DNA of 64,000 nt from DASUFP01 sp036274495 (GTDB lineage Bacteria > Bacteroidota > Bacteroidia > AKYH767-A > OLB10): assembly GCA_036274495.1 (NCBI GenBank), contig DASUFP010000100.1, positions 1 to 64,000 of the forward strand, read 5' to 3'. Each line of letters begins with the position of its first letter. Positions within the stretch are counted from its first letter, which is position 1. The notes beneath the pieces were generated by a model. It was not told the origin of the DNA and did not search any database. It worked only from the letters and a program-made list of their open reading frames with translations. The position numbers were made by a program, and so were the translations under genes. Of this stretch, positions 26,738 through 36,290 are shown piece after piece.

Positions 26738-27661
26738 ATGAAAAGACTTTTATCCCTCGCCGCTGTGGCGTTATTAGCCACTACTGCCGTATTTGGCCAG
26801 CAGGATCCTCAGTTTAGCCAGAACATGTTTAACAGGTTATGGGCAAATGCAGCCTATGCGGGAAGCAGCGATGGCATCTGTGCCACTGCAATTTATCGCG
26901 ATCAGTGGTCCGGATTCGATGGAGCACCCAAGACCGGAATTTTGAATATTGATGCTCCGGTAAGGGCTCTTCACGGAGGACTTGGTCTTTCGGTTTTGGC
27001 TGCCGATGAACTTGGCGCTGAAAACTCACTCAATGTTAAATTATCGTATGCCTTCAGGTTTAATGTTGGATCCGGCAATCTGGCAATTGGCGCCGACTTC
27101 GGTTTTCTGCAGAAATCCCTGGATGGTTTCAGTGCAGGTGACTACATAGACCCCAATGACCCTGTAATTCCTTCAAGTTCCCAGTCTGGAAGCGTTATTC
27201 CGGACATCGGAGCAGGAGTTTACTTCAATTCCGACAAACTTTATATCGGAGCATCTGCTTCCCATTTGACAGAACCGAAGGTAGAATATGGCGATTTCAG
27301 CACTGTTATGGCCCGCCATTACTACTTTATGGCCGGTTACCGCCTCGAGTTCAGCCCCTCACTTTCACTGATCCCCTCCGTATTTGTTAAGAACGTGGCC
27401 GACGAAACACAGGCCGATATCAATGCTAACCTCCACTTCAATAACCGTTTCTGGGTAGGAGCCTCCTATCGCCTTGAAGATGCGATTGTTGTGATGGCCG
27501 GACTCAATATTCTGTCGAACCTCCGACTGGGATATTCTTATGATATTACAACCTCAGATTTGCAGGATTACAGCAATGGAACACATGAGGTAATGCTTAA
27601 CTACTGTTTCTATATTAAGAAGAAAATTAAGCCGATCAACCGAAACGTAAGATTCCTTTGA
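26738..27661 (+). CDS. porP: PorP/SprF family T9SS membrane protein linked to gldKLMN
   Basis: A 307-residue outer-membrane protein. The signal peptide (1-20) ends AVFGQ. The mature protein begins QDPQFSQNMFNRLWANAAYAG, the family start. The barrel segments are recognisable throughout (for example NLRLGYSYDITTSDL near the end). It is clearly more distant from the two adhesin-linked copies than they are from each other, and it does not end in PRYF. Its place directly before gldK matches the porPKLMN order of the T9SS locus of Porphyromonas gingivalis. I therefore take this one as the core porP, while the other two are substrate-linked. Confidence 0.92.
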   Translation: MKRLLSLAAVALLATTAVFGQQDPQFSQNMFNRLWANAAYAGSSDGICATAIYRDQWSGFDGAPKTGILNIDAPVRALHGGLGLSVLAADELGAENSLNVKLSYAFRFNVGSGNLAIGADFGFLQKSLDGFSAGDYIDPNDPVIPSSSQSGSVIPDIGAGVYFNSDKLYIGASASHLTEPKVEYGDFSTVMARHYYFMAGYRLEFSPSLSLIPSVFVKNVADETQADINANLHFNNRFWVGASYRLEDAIVVMAGLNILSNLRLGYSYDITTSDLQDYSNGTHEVMLNYCFYIKKKIKPINRNVRFL

Positions 27662-27671
27662 TAATTTACCA

Positions 27672-27700
27672 TTGTCCATACAAAAGGTAACTTATTTTTG
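27672..27700 (+). promoter_or_regulatory. Promoter ahead of gldKLMN
   Basis: TTG (27672-27674), an 18-bp spacer and TATTTTTG (27693-27700) match the Bacteroidota consensus. It lies just after porP, with a leader of about 120 nt before gldK, so gldKLMN can be transcribed separately from porP. Confidence 0.55.
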
Positions 27701-27823
27701 GGTATTACGTTAGCAGTGCTTATGTAATTATCCTGATCCGGAGACCGGAAAATAATGTAGAGTAATCTGCGTTACTTGACCTAACGGCACCGATCTATAG
27801 AATTATAACCTAAAAAGCGGAAC

Positions 27824-29086
27824 ATGAAAAGATTGATCATTTCATCAGCAGTCCTGCTCTTCCTGAGCAGTTGTGGCGGCGGTAATCGCGGCCAGCTGGT
27901 TGGAGTGCAACCAAGGGAGCGTTGGTACCAGGCCGATCCTTACGGCATGGTATTTATCCCCTCCGGTTCATACAACATGGGACCCAGTGACCAGGACGTG
28001 CCGTATGCTGTGATCGCTCAAAGCCGGACCGTTTCGGTACATGCCTTTTACATGGATAATACCGAAATTACCAATAATGAATACCGCCAGTTTGTTGAAT
28101 GGGTGAGAGATTCATTGGCCCACAGGCTTATTGGTGGTGAACACCTCATCGACGAAGGCGAATATGGTGAGCGTATCAACTGGAGAAAGAAAATCAATTG
28201 GGATGATGAGGAAAATGTGGAAACCCTTTCCGAATTATATCTCCCTGAAGCTGAACGATTTTACAGAAGAAAAGAAATTGATGCCCGTAAGTTGAATTTT
28301 GAATACTACTGGACTGACCTTCAGGAAGCGGCAAGACGTTCCAACCGTGAGCAAGGCAAAACCGACAGGTCTGTATTTATTAAAAGAGATGTGATTAATG
28401 TGTATCCTGACACACTTGCCTGGATCCATGACTTCACCTATTCTTTTAATGACCCTATTACTAATATGTACTTCTGGCATCCGGCTTACGACGAATACCC
28501 GGTTGTAGGTGTTAACTGGAAACAGGCCCGTGCCTTTTGTATCTGGAGAACGCAATTGCTCAACAGCTATCTGATGTCTAACGGAGAAACATTCGTACAG
28601 GACTTCAGGCTTCCAACCGAGTCAGAGTGGGAGTACGCAGCACGTGGCGGACTGGATCTTTCTCCCTATCCCTGGGGCGGTCCTTATATCAGAAACAGCC
28701 GTGGTTGCTTCTTAGGAAACTTTAAACCAATGAGAGGTAATTACCTTGACGACGGAGGATTTTACTCTGTAAAGGTTACTTCTTACTGGCCTAACGATTA
28801 TGGCTTGTATTGTATGGCCGGTAACGTATCAGAGTGGACCAGCAATGCATATGATGAGTCTGCCTATAATTTCTCACACGACCTCAATCCTGATTATACT
28901 TATGAAGCCAAGGACTCCGATCCTCCTGCTTTGAAACGGAAAGTGATTCGTGGTGGATCCTGGAAAGACGTCGGATACTTTTTACAGACCGGTACACGTT
29001 CTTATGAATACCAGGATACTGCCAAGTCATATATTGGCTTCCGTTGCGTGATGGACTTCATGGGTCGCGATAAGTCGGATTTCTGA
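27824..29086 (+). CDS. gldK: Gliding motility/T9SS lipoprotein GldK (PorK)
   Basis: A 420-residue lipoprotein of the T9SS. The signal peptide ends in a lipobox with Cys17 (FLSSC). The rest is a formylglycine-generating-enzyme (FGE-sulfatase) fold: GMVFIPSGSYNMGP near residue 44, DNTEITNNEYRQFVEW, RLPTESEWEYAARGG, AGNVSEWTSNAYD and IRGGSWKDVGYF, then GFRC near the end. Known: GldK/PorK and GldN/PorN form the large periplasmic ring beneath the outer membrane. It heads the gldKLMN operon and is followed by gldL after 78 bp. Confidence 0.96.
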   Translation: MKRLIISSAVLLFLSSCGGGNRGQLVGVQPRERWYQADPYGMVFIPSGSYNMGPSDQDVPYAVIAQSRTVSVHAFYMDNTEITNNEYRQFVEWVRDSLAHRLIGGEHLIDEGEYGERINWRKKINWDDEENVETLSELYLPEAERFYRRKEIDARKLNFEYYWTDLQEAARRSNREQGKTDRSVFIKRDVINVYPDTLAWIHDFTYSFNDPITNMYFWHPAYDEYPVVGVNWKQARAFCIWRTQLLNSYLMSNGETFVQDFRLPTESEWEYAARGGLDLSPYPWGGPYIRNSRGCFLGNFKPMRGNYLDDGGFYSVKVTSYWPNDYGLYCMAGNVSEWTSNAYDESAYNFSHDLNPDYTYEAKDSDPPALKRKVIRGGSWKDVGYFLQTGTRSYEYQDTAKSYIGFRCVMDFMGRDKSDF

Positions 29087-29164
29087 TCGGTCTATTGATC
29101 AGCATTATTTACACAGTAAAAACTAACCAATTCATATACTAACTTTAAAAACTATTTAAACACT

Positions 29165-29974
29165 ATGGGATTAGCTTCTTTAACCCAAGGCAAAGGGTTC
29201 AAAAACATGATGGCGAAGCTTTACGGCATCGGCGCATCCATCGTAATTGTTGGTGCACTTTTCAAAATTCAGCACTGGGAAGGTGCAGGACTGATGCTTA
29301 CCGTCGGTCTTTTAACCGAGGCTGTTATCTTCTTCTTTTCAGCTTTTGAGCCTCCGCACGAGGAGGTTGATTGGTCGCTTGTTTATCCTGAATTAGCAGG
29401 AATGCACGAGCCGGGAGCCGATAAACACAAGAAAAAGAAAATTGATCCTGTTGCTCAGGAGCTGGATAAATTACTCTCTGAGGCTAAAATTGGTCCGGAT
29501 TTGATTGCCAGCCTTGGAACAGGTCTCAGAACACTTGGTGAAAATACTTCAAAGCTTTCTGACCTCTCGAGTGCTTCTGTAGCAACCGACGATTATGTGA
29601 AAAATGTTCAGAAGGCTACCACTTCTGTCAGCAGCCTCGCCGGTGCTTATGAAAAAGCAACATCTGCTATGAACAGCCTCAGCACTTCTTCTGATGATGT
29701 AAAAGTGTATACCGATCAGGTACAGAGCGCCGGAAAAAATCTTGCAGCTCTCAATGCTGTTTACGAATTGCAACTGCAGGATTCTAACAAGCATCTTAAG
29801 GAAACGTCTAAGTTCTATGATGGTATCAATGAACTTATGTCGAGCCTGAATGCTTCGCTTGAAGATACCAAGCGCTACAAGGATGAGGTGAATAAACTGG
29901 CTAAAAACCTGACTTCTCTCAATACTGTTTATGGCAACATGCTTTCTGCCATGAATATTAACCCTAATAAGTGA
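29165..29974 (+). CDS. gldL: Gliding motility/T9SS inner-membrane protein GldL (PorL)
   Basis: A 269-residue inner-membrane motor subunit. Two transmembrane helices lie at about residues 19-34 and 41-60, with the conserved IQHWEGAGLMLT between them and acidic residues in or near the membrane that could take part in proton flow. The rest is cytoplasmic and helical, with repeated Leu/Ser/Thr heptad-like segments (about 95-265). Known: GldL forms a pentamer around a GldM dimer and powers both secretion and gliding with the proton motive force. The gene lies between gldK and gldM in the same direction. Confidence 0.95.
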   Translation: MGLASLTQGKGFKNMMAKLYGIGASIVIVGALFKIQHWEGAGLMLTVGLLTEAVIFFFSAFEPPHEEVDWSLVYPELAGMHEPGADKHKKKKIDPVAQELDKLLSEAKIGPDLIASLGTGLRTLGENTSKLSDLSSASVATDDYVKNVQKATTSVSSLAGAYEKATSAMNSLSTSSDDVKVYTDQVQSAGKNLAALNAVYELQLQDSNKHLKETSKFYDGINELMSSLNASLEDTKRYKDEVNKLAKNLTSLNTVYGNMLSAMNINPNK

Positions 29975-30027
29975 TCTAATACGTCACATTCACCTATTTA
30001 CTAACCTAAAAACGATTGAGATAAGAA

Positions 30028-31623
30028 ATGGCAGGTCAAAAGTTATCCCCGAGGCAGAAAATGATCGGGATGATGTACCTTGTATTGACTGCGCTCCTGG
30101 CTTTGAACGTATCTAAGGAAATTATCAATGCATTCGTAACAGTTAACGATAGCCTTGAAGTTTCCAACCAGAATACATCAAACAGGAACGCAAGAATATA
30201 CTCGGATTTCCAAAAAGCAATGCTTAACGATCCCGCAAAAGTGGGCCCGTTTAATGATAAAGCACAAAAAATTAAAAAGTCCTCTTCCGATATGATTGCC
30301 TATATCGACTCTATCAAGAGAGAAATGACACGTCAGGTGGAAGGAATCGAAAATAAAGCCGATTCTGTACCCGTTGCCCGTGATATTTCTAAAAAGGATG
30401 ATTATGATGTTCCTACCACCATGATGTGCGGTGACGCCAATGATGGAGTAGGGCACGGTGCTACCAAGTTCAAGGAGAGAATAGCTCAGTTTAAAAAAGA
30501 AGTGGCTACAACCCTTGGACCTGAAGATGCAAAAAAATTCGGACCCCGTATCGATCAGCTCCTGAATACCAAGGACCCTGATCCTGATAAAGTGGCCGAC
30601 GGTAAACGTACCTGGGAAATGGCTACATTTTACCATAACCCGGTTGTAGCTTCGCTGGCTTTGTTTACCAAATTCCAGGCCGACGTACGTAACGTTGAAT
30701 CGGAATTGATCAACCACCTTTACACTTCTATCGATGCGTCAAGCTTTAAGTTTGACCAGCTTGAGGCACGTGTAATTGCACCTACCAGCTATGTCCTGAC
30801 CAATCAGGAATACAAGGCTGATATCTTTCTGGCCGCATTCAGCTCCACTTCTAATCCTGAAATTACTGTCGGAGGTGCTCCTATAACCGTTGAAAATGGT
30901 ATGGGAAAATACAGCACCCGCCCGGGAAGCGAAGGAATTAAAAAGTTTGGCGGAGTAATCAAAGTAAAAGATCCTGCTACTAACGAAACAAAAGAATATC
31001 CTTTCGAATCGGAATACATTGCTGCTAAGCCTGCATCCGTGGTTTCTGCCGATAAAATGAATGTACTTTATATCGGAGTTGAAAACCCAATGTCTATTTC
31101 TGTTCCGGGTGTCGCCGATGCTAATGTTACAGCTACCATTTCGGGTGGAGGTGCTACGCTTACCAAAGACGCTAAGTCGGGAAGCAGTAAATACATTGCC
31201 AAAGCAACAACTCAAGGTGAGGCTACAATTAGCATTACTGCTAAACTCGACGGCAAACCTGTTCCTATGGGTCAGTTTAAATACCGTGTAAAGCGAGTGC
31301 CTGATCCCGTTGCAATGATTGGCGGTTCAAAAGGAGGTCCTATCAACAAAGCTGTCCTGGCAGCACAAACCTCTGTGAACTCAATCATGGAAAACTTTGA
31401 CTTTGAATTATATTTCAGAGTAAAAGGATTTAGAATGACGCTTATCCGTAAAGGGAAAGATCCAACAGAACTTGAAAGCAATAACAACCTTATTACTCCG
31501 CAAATGAAGGGCGCAATACAATCCGCCGGCCCCGGTTCTAAAGTGTACTTTGAGTACATTAAAGCTACCGGACCTGACGGAACCACCCGCTCTCTCAGCT
31601 CGGTAAACTTTGTGTTGCAATAA
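30028..31623 (+). CDS. gldM: Gliding motility/T9SS protein GldM (PorM)
   Basis: A 531-residue inner-membrane protein with one N-terminal transmembrane helix (about 13-34; KMIGMMYLVLTALLALNVSK) and a long periplasmic part made of several domains (D1-D4 in the known structures). Known: a dimer spans the periplasm from GldL to the GldK/N ring and transmits energy from the motor. Length fits the family. The gene lies 53 bp after gldL and just before gldN. Confidence 0.96.
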   Translation: MAGQKLSPRQKMIGMMYLVLTALLALNVSKEIINAFVTVNDSLEVSNQNTSNRNARIYSDFQKAMLNDPAKVGPFNDKAQKIKKSSSDMIAYIDSIKREMTRQVEGIENKADSVPVARDISKKDDYDVPTTMMCGDANDGVGHGATKFKERIAQFKKEVATTLGPEDAKKFGPRIDQLLNTKDPDPDKVADGKRTWEMATFYHNPVVASLALFTKFQADVRNVESELINHLYTSIDASSFKFDQLEARVIAPTSYVLTNQEYKADIFLAAFSSTSNPEITVGGAPITVENGMGKYSTRPGSEGIKKFGGVIKVKDPATNETKEYPFESEYIAAKPASVVSADKMNVLYIGVENPMSISVPGVADANVTATISGGGATLTKDAKSGSSKYIAKATTQGEATISITAKLDGKPVPMGQFKYRVKRVPDPVAMIGGSKGGPINKAVLAAQTSVNSIMENFDFELYFRVKGFRMTLIRKGKDPTELESNNNLITPQMKGAIQSAGPGSKVYFEYIKATGPDGTTRSLSSVNFVLQ

Positions 31624-31647
31624 GGATTACCGTTGCTCAAAAAACGT

Positions 31648-32490
31648 ATGCAAATGAAACGAATCGCAATCATCCTCTCATTGTTCATCGGAATCAGCAC
31701 GTCCTTAAGTGCTCAAAACGTATTGGACGGTGTGTATGTGCGTGAACACAGTCCTACAAGGATTCCTGTACCGTTATCATATCTGCGTGAAGCAGATGTT
31801 ATGTGGTCCAAAAAAATCTGGCGTATTATTGACCTCAAGGAGAAGATGAACCTTGCGTTCTATTATCCTACGGAGAAAATTAACGACCGACGCAGCCTCA
31901 ACGACATTTTGTACGATGCCGTTAAGGAGGGAACACTAACAGCATATGAAGATGAGGAATTTACCTTGCCAATGACACGTGAAGCGTTTCAGCGTATTGG
32001 CGGAGCAGGTGTTGATACTACACAAATAACCGATCCCGATCCTCCCTATCTCACGCGTGATACGGTTATTATCCGTGAGTTCTCAACAGCTAACATTGTA
32101 GCCTATCGTGTTAAAGAAGAGTGGTTTTTTGATAAACAGCGATCGGTGATGGATGTTAGAATCATTGGACTTGCTCCACTGATTTATGCTGTTGACGATA
32201 AAGGCAACAGACGTGAAGGTGATCTCAGGATACCAATCATGTGGATTTATTTCCCTGAAGCCCGTAAAATTCTGGCCAATCAGGAAGTATTTATCCGTCA
32301 GAACGATTCCGACAGAAGAACCTGGGACGACATCTTCCAAAAGCGAATGTTTGCCAGTTACATTTACAAAGAGAACAACGTGTATGATCGAAGAATTGAA
32401 GACTATAAACAAGGCATGGATGCACTGGTTGAAGCCGACAGGATCAAAAACGAAATCACCAATATGGAACACGATCTTTGGGAATACTGA
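31648..32490 (+). CDS. gldN: Gliding motility/T9SS protein GldN (PorN)
   Basis: A periplasmic T9SS ring component of about 280 residues. A signal peptide (MKRIAIILSLFIG to LSAQ) is clear, so translation starts at ATG 31648 or 31654. The in-frame TTG at 31633 is closer to gldM, but I judge it less likely. The mature chain has VREHSPTRIPVPLSYLREAD, then DVMWSKKIWRIIDLKEKMN and IPIMWIYFPEARKILAN, typical of GldN. It forms the ring with GldK. It is the last gene of the operon and is followed by a strong terminator. Confidence 0.95.
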   Translation: MQMKRIAIILSLFIGISTSLSAQNVLDGVYVREHSPTRIPVPLSYLREADVMWSKKIWRIIDLKEKMNLAFYYPTEKINDRRSLNDILYDAVKEGTLTAYEDEEFTLPMTREAFQRIGGAGVDTTQITDPDPPYLTRDTVIIREFSTANIVAYRVKEEWFFDKQRSVMDVRIIGLAPLIYAVDDKGNRREGDLRIPIMWIYFPEARKILANQEVFIRQNDSDRRTWDDIFQKRMFASYIYKENNVYDRRIEDYKQGMDALVEADRIKNEITNMEHDLWEY

Positions 32491-32501
32491 TTCCTGAAGA
32501 C

Positions 32502-32539
32502 AAAAAAAATCCCTCACAAATTTGTGAGGGATTTTTTTT
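32502..32539. terminator. Bidirectional terminator between gldN and metal-binding lipoprotein gene
   Basis: A perfect stem AATCCCTCACAAA / TTTGTGAGGGATT is flanked by A-run and T-run. It ends gldKLMN on the plus strand and the minus-strand unit beginning upstream of 32871. Confidence 0.9.
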
Positions 32540-32550
32540 GAGCAATACTT

Positions 32551-32871
32551 TTATTGCTGTTTTTCTTCTGATGCTGCAGCCGCAGGAGCTGAGGTAGTAT
32601 CAGTTGCTGCCACTTCTGTTCCGGTATAATTTGGGTTTTCGACCAGATCCATTCCGCAAACAGGACATTTTCCCGGCTGATTACTGCCACTGCCCTCGCA
32701 ATTCATCGGACAAACATATTTATCGGTAGTGTTTACCGCAACCTGTGCTTCCGTCATTTCGGTAGCCGATGCATCCTTTTCTTTGTTCTCAGATCCGCCA
32801 CAGGCACTCATTGAAAGAGCAGCCGCTGATACTGCCGCCCAGATGAACATTCTAATTTTGTTTTTTTTCAT
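32551..32871 (-). CDS. Small lipoprotein with heavy-metal-binding domain
   Basis: A 106-residue lipoprotein. The signal peptide ends at a lipobox Cys (LSMSAC, about residue 24). After an acidic linker comes a compact Cys motif: YVCPMNCEGSG, then KCPVCGMDLV (about residues 52-78). This is the heavy-metal-binding domain seen in copper and other metal-efflux proteins of the phylum. The C-terminus is low-complexity Ala/Ser/Glu. It probably sits in the outer or inner membrane facing the periplasm and binds a soft metal ion. It lies 29 bp downstream of icmF on the same strand, but there is no functional link to that enzyme that I can see. Confidence 0.85.
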   Translation of the reverse strand: MKKNKIRMFIWAAVSAAALSMSACGGSENKEKDASATEMTEAQVAVNTTDKYVCPMNCEGSGSNQPGKCPVCGMDLVENPNYTGTEVAATDTTSAPAAAASEEKQQ

Positions 32872-32900
32872 TTTTTATGGTGTTTATGATTAAGGTTTAT

Positions 32901-35900
32901 TTACATATTTCTGCGGTACTGACCACCCACTTCGAATAAGGCGCCTGTAATTTCACCCAGTGAACATATTTTAGATACCTCCATTATTTTATCAAACATA
33001 TTCTTGTTATGGATGGCTGCGTCCTGTAAATCGTGTAACAGAGAAGTGCGACGTTCTTTGTTACGCAAATGTAATTGTCGCAGTGTTTCTATTTGCTGTT
33101 CCTTTTCTTCCGTTGTTGCCCTGATGACTTCGGTTGGCGTAATGGTAGGTGAACCTTTTGATGACAGAAAGGTGTTTACTCCAATGATAGGATATTCACC
33201 TGTATGCTTAAGGGTCTCATAATAGAGTGATTCCTCCTGTATTTTACCTCTTTGATACATGGTTTCCATCGCCCCAAGCACACCGCCCCTTTCAGTAATC
33301 CTGTCGAATTCAGAAAGCACTGCTTCTTCAACCAGGTCAGTTAATTCTTCAATAATAAAAGAACCCTGAAGCGGATTCTCATTTTTTGCCAGCCCAAGTT
33401 CCCTGTTTATGATCAATTGAATGGCCATAGCCCTTCTCACACTTTCTTCGGTTGGTGTGGTTATCGCCTCATCATAGGCGTTTGTATGCAAAGAATTACA
33501 ATTATCGTAAATGGCGTACAGGGCCTGGAGCGTTGTTCGGATATCGTTGAAATCAATTTCCTGAGCATGAAGCGAACGACCTGATGTCTGGATATGGTAT
33601 TTGAGCATTTGTGACCTCTCATTGGCCTGATACCGCAGTTTCATTGCCTTGGCCCAGATACGGCGTGCCACGCGGCCAATTACCGCATATTCGGGGTCTA
33701 TTCCGTTCGAAAAGAAAAAGGATAAATTAGGTGCAAATTGATCAACATTCATACCTCTGCTTACATAGTATTCCACGTAAGTAAATCCATTGGCCAGTGT
33801 AAAAGCAAGTTGTGTTATAGGGTTAGCTCCGGCTTCGGCAATGTGGTATCCTGAAATTGAAACGGAATAAAAATTCCTGATGGAATGATCAATAAAATAT
33901 TGTTGCATATCCCCCATCAACCGAAGAGAAAACTCAGTTGAGAAGATGCAGGTATTCTGGGCCTGATCCTCCTTCAGAATATCGGCTTGCACGGTACCTC
34001 TAACATTGGCAATAGTGAATGCTTTAATTTTGGCATAAACATCAGCAGGCAATACCTGATCACCCGTCACTCCAAGCAACATCAGCCCAAGACCATCATT
34101 TCCTTCCGGAATGGCCGAATTGTACTTAGGGCGATCGGATTTATTTTTCGAATAAATAGCATCAATGGTGCTTTGTACCTCTTTTTCAAGATTATTCTCT
34201 TTGATATACAATTCACATTGCTGGTCTATGGCGGCATTCATAAAATAGGCCGCGATAATAGATGCAGGTCCGTTAATTGTCATAGAAACGGATGTCGCCG
34301 GATCACACAAATTGAAACCGGAATAAAGTTTTTTGGCATCATCCAGACAACAAACAGAAACCCCGCTGTTACCTATTTTACCATAAATGTCGGGTCTGTA
34401 ATCAGGATCCTGGCCATATAAGGTTACCGAATCAAATGCTGTTGACAAACGCTTTGCAGGCATTCCGAGCGACACATAATGAAATCGTTTATTGGTGCGC
34501 TCCGGACAACCCTCGCCTGCAAACATCCTTGTGGGATCCTCATTTTCTCTTTTAAACCTGAAAACGCCTCCGGTAAAAGGAAATTCTCCCGGAACATTTT
34601 CCTGAAGCAGCCAACGGAGCAAATCACCCCAGGCCTTATATTTTGGAAAGGCTACCTTGGGAATACGTTGTCTGGAAAGAGATTCTGACCAGGTTTGAAT
34701 TTTGAGCGTTTTCTGCCTGACCTTGAATTCATAAAAATCCTGCCGGTACTCTTCAACTTTTAATGGAAACGATTCGAGCAATTTCCTGTTTTGGCCGTCA
34801 AGATTGATTGCGAGATCGTCGTATCTTTTTTCCAGGGCCTCAATCAGATCACTGTTACCTCCTTTATCTTCCTGCAGAGATTGAATAGTAGTTTTTAAGG
34901 CATATAATTTTTGCGCCAGATCACTTTGCTTGATTACCCACTGATCATAGGAACGGTTGTTTTCAGAAATCTCACTCAAATACCGGGTTCTGTTGGGTGG
35001 GATAATGTATATTTTTTCACTCATCTCCTCCGAAACCTGAAAAGTTGAGTGCAGCGGTGCACCGGTTTTCTCAGCAATCACATTCATTACTTGTCTGTAC
35101 AGCCGATTCATTCCGGGGTCGTTAAATTGGGAAGCAATGGTTCCGTATACAGGAATGTCCTCATCAGGAGTTTCCCACAGCTGATGGTTTCTTTTGAACT
35201 GTTTGCGTACATCGCGCAGGGCATCCATTGCACCTCTTTTATCGAACTTGTTGAGGGCAATAATATCAGCGAAATCAAGCATGTCGATTTTTTCCAGCTG
35301 GGTGGCCGCCCCATACTCGGGTGTCATCACATATAAGGATACATCACTGTGATCGGTAATTTCTGTATCAGACTGACCAATGCCCGAGGTTTCCAGAATA
35401 ATAAGATCGTAACCTGCAGCCTTCACAACATCAATAGCTTCTTTTACATGCTGCGAAAGTGCCAGGTTGCTCTGTCTGGTAGCAAGTGAACGCATATAAA
35501 CCCGTGAATTACGTATCGCATTCATCCGGATACGGTCTCCTAATAATGCTCCTCCGGTTTTACGTTTAGATGGGTCAACAGAAATAATTGCAATAGTTTT
35601 ATCACGGAATTCTATCAGAAAACGACGTACAAGTTCATCTACAAGCGACGATTTTCCTGCACCGCCTGTCCCGGTTATGCCTAATACAGGAATAACATGT
35701 GATTCGGCGGCTTTATGTACCTGATTTCTGATTTTACTAAATGACTCGGCATCATTTTCGGCAAGTGAAATTAACCTGGCAATAGACCTGGCGTCTTTAG
35801 TCGAAAGTTTATCCACTTCACCGTTAACGGATGATACTGTGTTAAAATCACTTTTGATTAACATATCATTAATCATCCCCTGTAATCCCATTTTCCTGCC

Positions 35901-36278
35901 GTCGTCAGGGGAATAGATGCGTGCTATTCCATAACTATGTAATTCTTCAATTTCCTTTGGCAGAATAACTCCACCCCCTCCGCCAAAAATTTTTATTTGA
36001 GAACAACCCTTCTCTTTCAGAAGGTCGTACATATATTTGAAATATTCCATGTGTCCTCCCTGGTAACTTGTCAGGGCAATAGCATTGGCATCTTCTTGAA
36101 TTGCACATTCAACCACCTCCTGGGCGCTTCGGTCGTGTCCCAAATGAATTACTTCGGCACCGCTGGCTTGTATAATGCGCCGCATTATGTTAATGGAGGC
36201 GTCATGACCGTCAAAAAGACTGGCTGCGGTCACGATTCGTATCTTGTTTTTCGGATGGTATTTTTCAGTCACCTGCAT
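32901..36278 (-). CDS. icmF: Fused isobutyryl-CoA mutase (IcmF): B12 domain, G-protein chaperone and mutase
   Basis: An 1,125-residue adenosylcobalamin enzyme that interconverts isobutyryl-CoA and butyryl-CoA. Three parts are visible. The B12-binding domain (about 12-140) has DGHD at 23-26. A MeaB-like GTPase (about 190-500) has Walker A GTGGAGKS near residue 202. The mutase barrel fills the rest (about 530-1125). The motif FPFTGGVFRFKR, followed by MFAGEGCPERTNKRFHY, is the IcmF form rather than the methylmalonyl-CoA mutase form. The first domain is the usual B12 module, but it has DASI where relatives have a Gly after DGHD. A TAACTTTG -7 box lies four bases before the start codon. Confidence 0.93.
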   Translation of the reverse strand: MQVTEKYHPKNKIRIVTAASLFDGHDASINIMRRIIQASGAEVIHLGHDRSAQEVVECAIQEDANAIALTSYQGGHMEYFKYMYDLLKEKGCSQIKIFGGGGGVILPKEIEELHSYGIARIYSPDDGRKMGLQGMINDMLIKSDFNTVSSVNGEVDKLSTKDARSIARLISLAENDAESFSKIRNQVHKAAESHVIPVLGITGTGGAGKSSLVDELVRRFLIEFRDKTIAIISVDPSKRKTGGALLGDRIRMNAIRNSRVYMRSLATRQSNLALSQHVKEAIDVVKAAGYDLIILETSGIGQSDTEITDHSDVSLYVMTPEYGAATQLEKIDMLDFADIIALNKFDKRGAMDALRDVRKQFKRNHQLWETPDEDIPVYGTIASQFNDPGMNRLYRQVMNVIAEKTGAPLHSTFQVSEEMSEKIYIIPPNRTRYLSEISENNRSYDQWVIKQSDLAQKLYALKTTIQSLQEDKGGNSDLIEALEKRYDDLAINLDGQNRKLLESFPLKVEEYRQDFYEFKVRQKTLKIQTWSESLSRQRIPKVAFPKYKAWGDLLRWLLQENVPGEFPFTGGVFRFKRENEDPTRMFAGEGCPERTNKRFHYVSLGMPAKRLSTAFDSVTLYGQDPDYRPDIYGKIGNSGVSVCCLDDAKKLYSGFNLCDPATSVSMTINGPASIIAAYFMNAAIDQQCELYIKENNLEKEVQSTIDAIYSKNKSDRPKYNSAIPEGNDGLGLMLLGVTGDQVLPADVYAKIKAFTIANVRGTVQADILKEDQAQNTCIFSTEFSLRLMGDMQQYFIDHSIRNFYSVSISGYHIAEAGANPITQLAFTLANGFTYVEYYVSRGMNVDQFAPNLSFFFSNGIDPEYAVIGRVARRIWAKAMKLRYQANERSQMLKYHIQTSGRSLHAQEIDFNDIRTTLQALYAIYDNCNSLHTNAYDEAITTPTEESVRRAMAIQLIINRELGLAKNENPLQGSFIIEELTDLVEEAVLSEFDRITERGGVLGAMETMYQRGKIQEESLYYETLKHTGEYPIIGVNTFLSSKGSPTITPTEVIRATTEEKEQQIETLRQLHLRNKERRTSLLHDLQDAAIHNKNMFDKIMEVSKICSLGEITGALFEVGGQYRRNM

Positions 36279-36282
36279 GGCT

Positions 36283-36290
36283 CAAAGTTA
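36283..36290 (-). promoter_or_regulatory. -7 box of icmF promoter
   Basis: TAACTTTG on the minus strand, ending four bases before the icmF start codon. No TTG is found at the right distance for a -33 element. Confidence 0.4.

Noticed and set aside
26738..27661. Third PorP as another adhesin partner
   Set aside because: It is more distant from the other two, lacks an adjacent adhesin and sits directly before gldK, so it is better read as the core PorP.
30178..30717. Antisense open frame of 179 codons in gldM
   Set aside because: It lies opposite a clear gldM coding region and has no recognisable domain or promoter.
32901..36278. Methylmalonyl-CoA mutase
   Set aside because: The fused G-protein domain and the FPFTGGVF motif are those of isobutyryl-CoA mutase IcmF.
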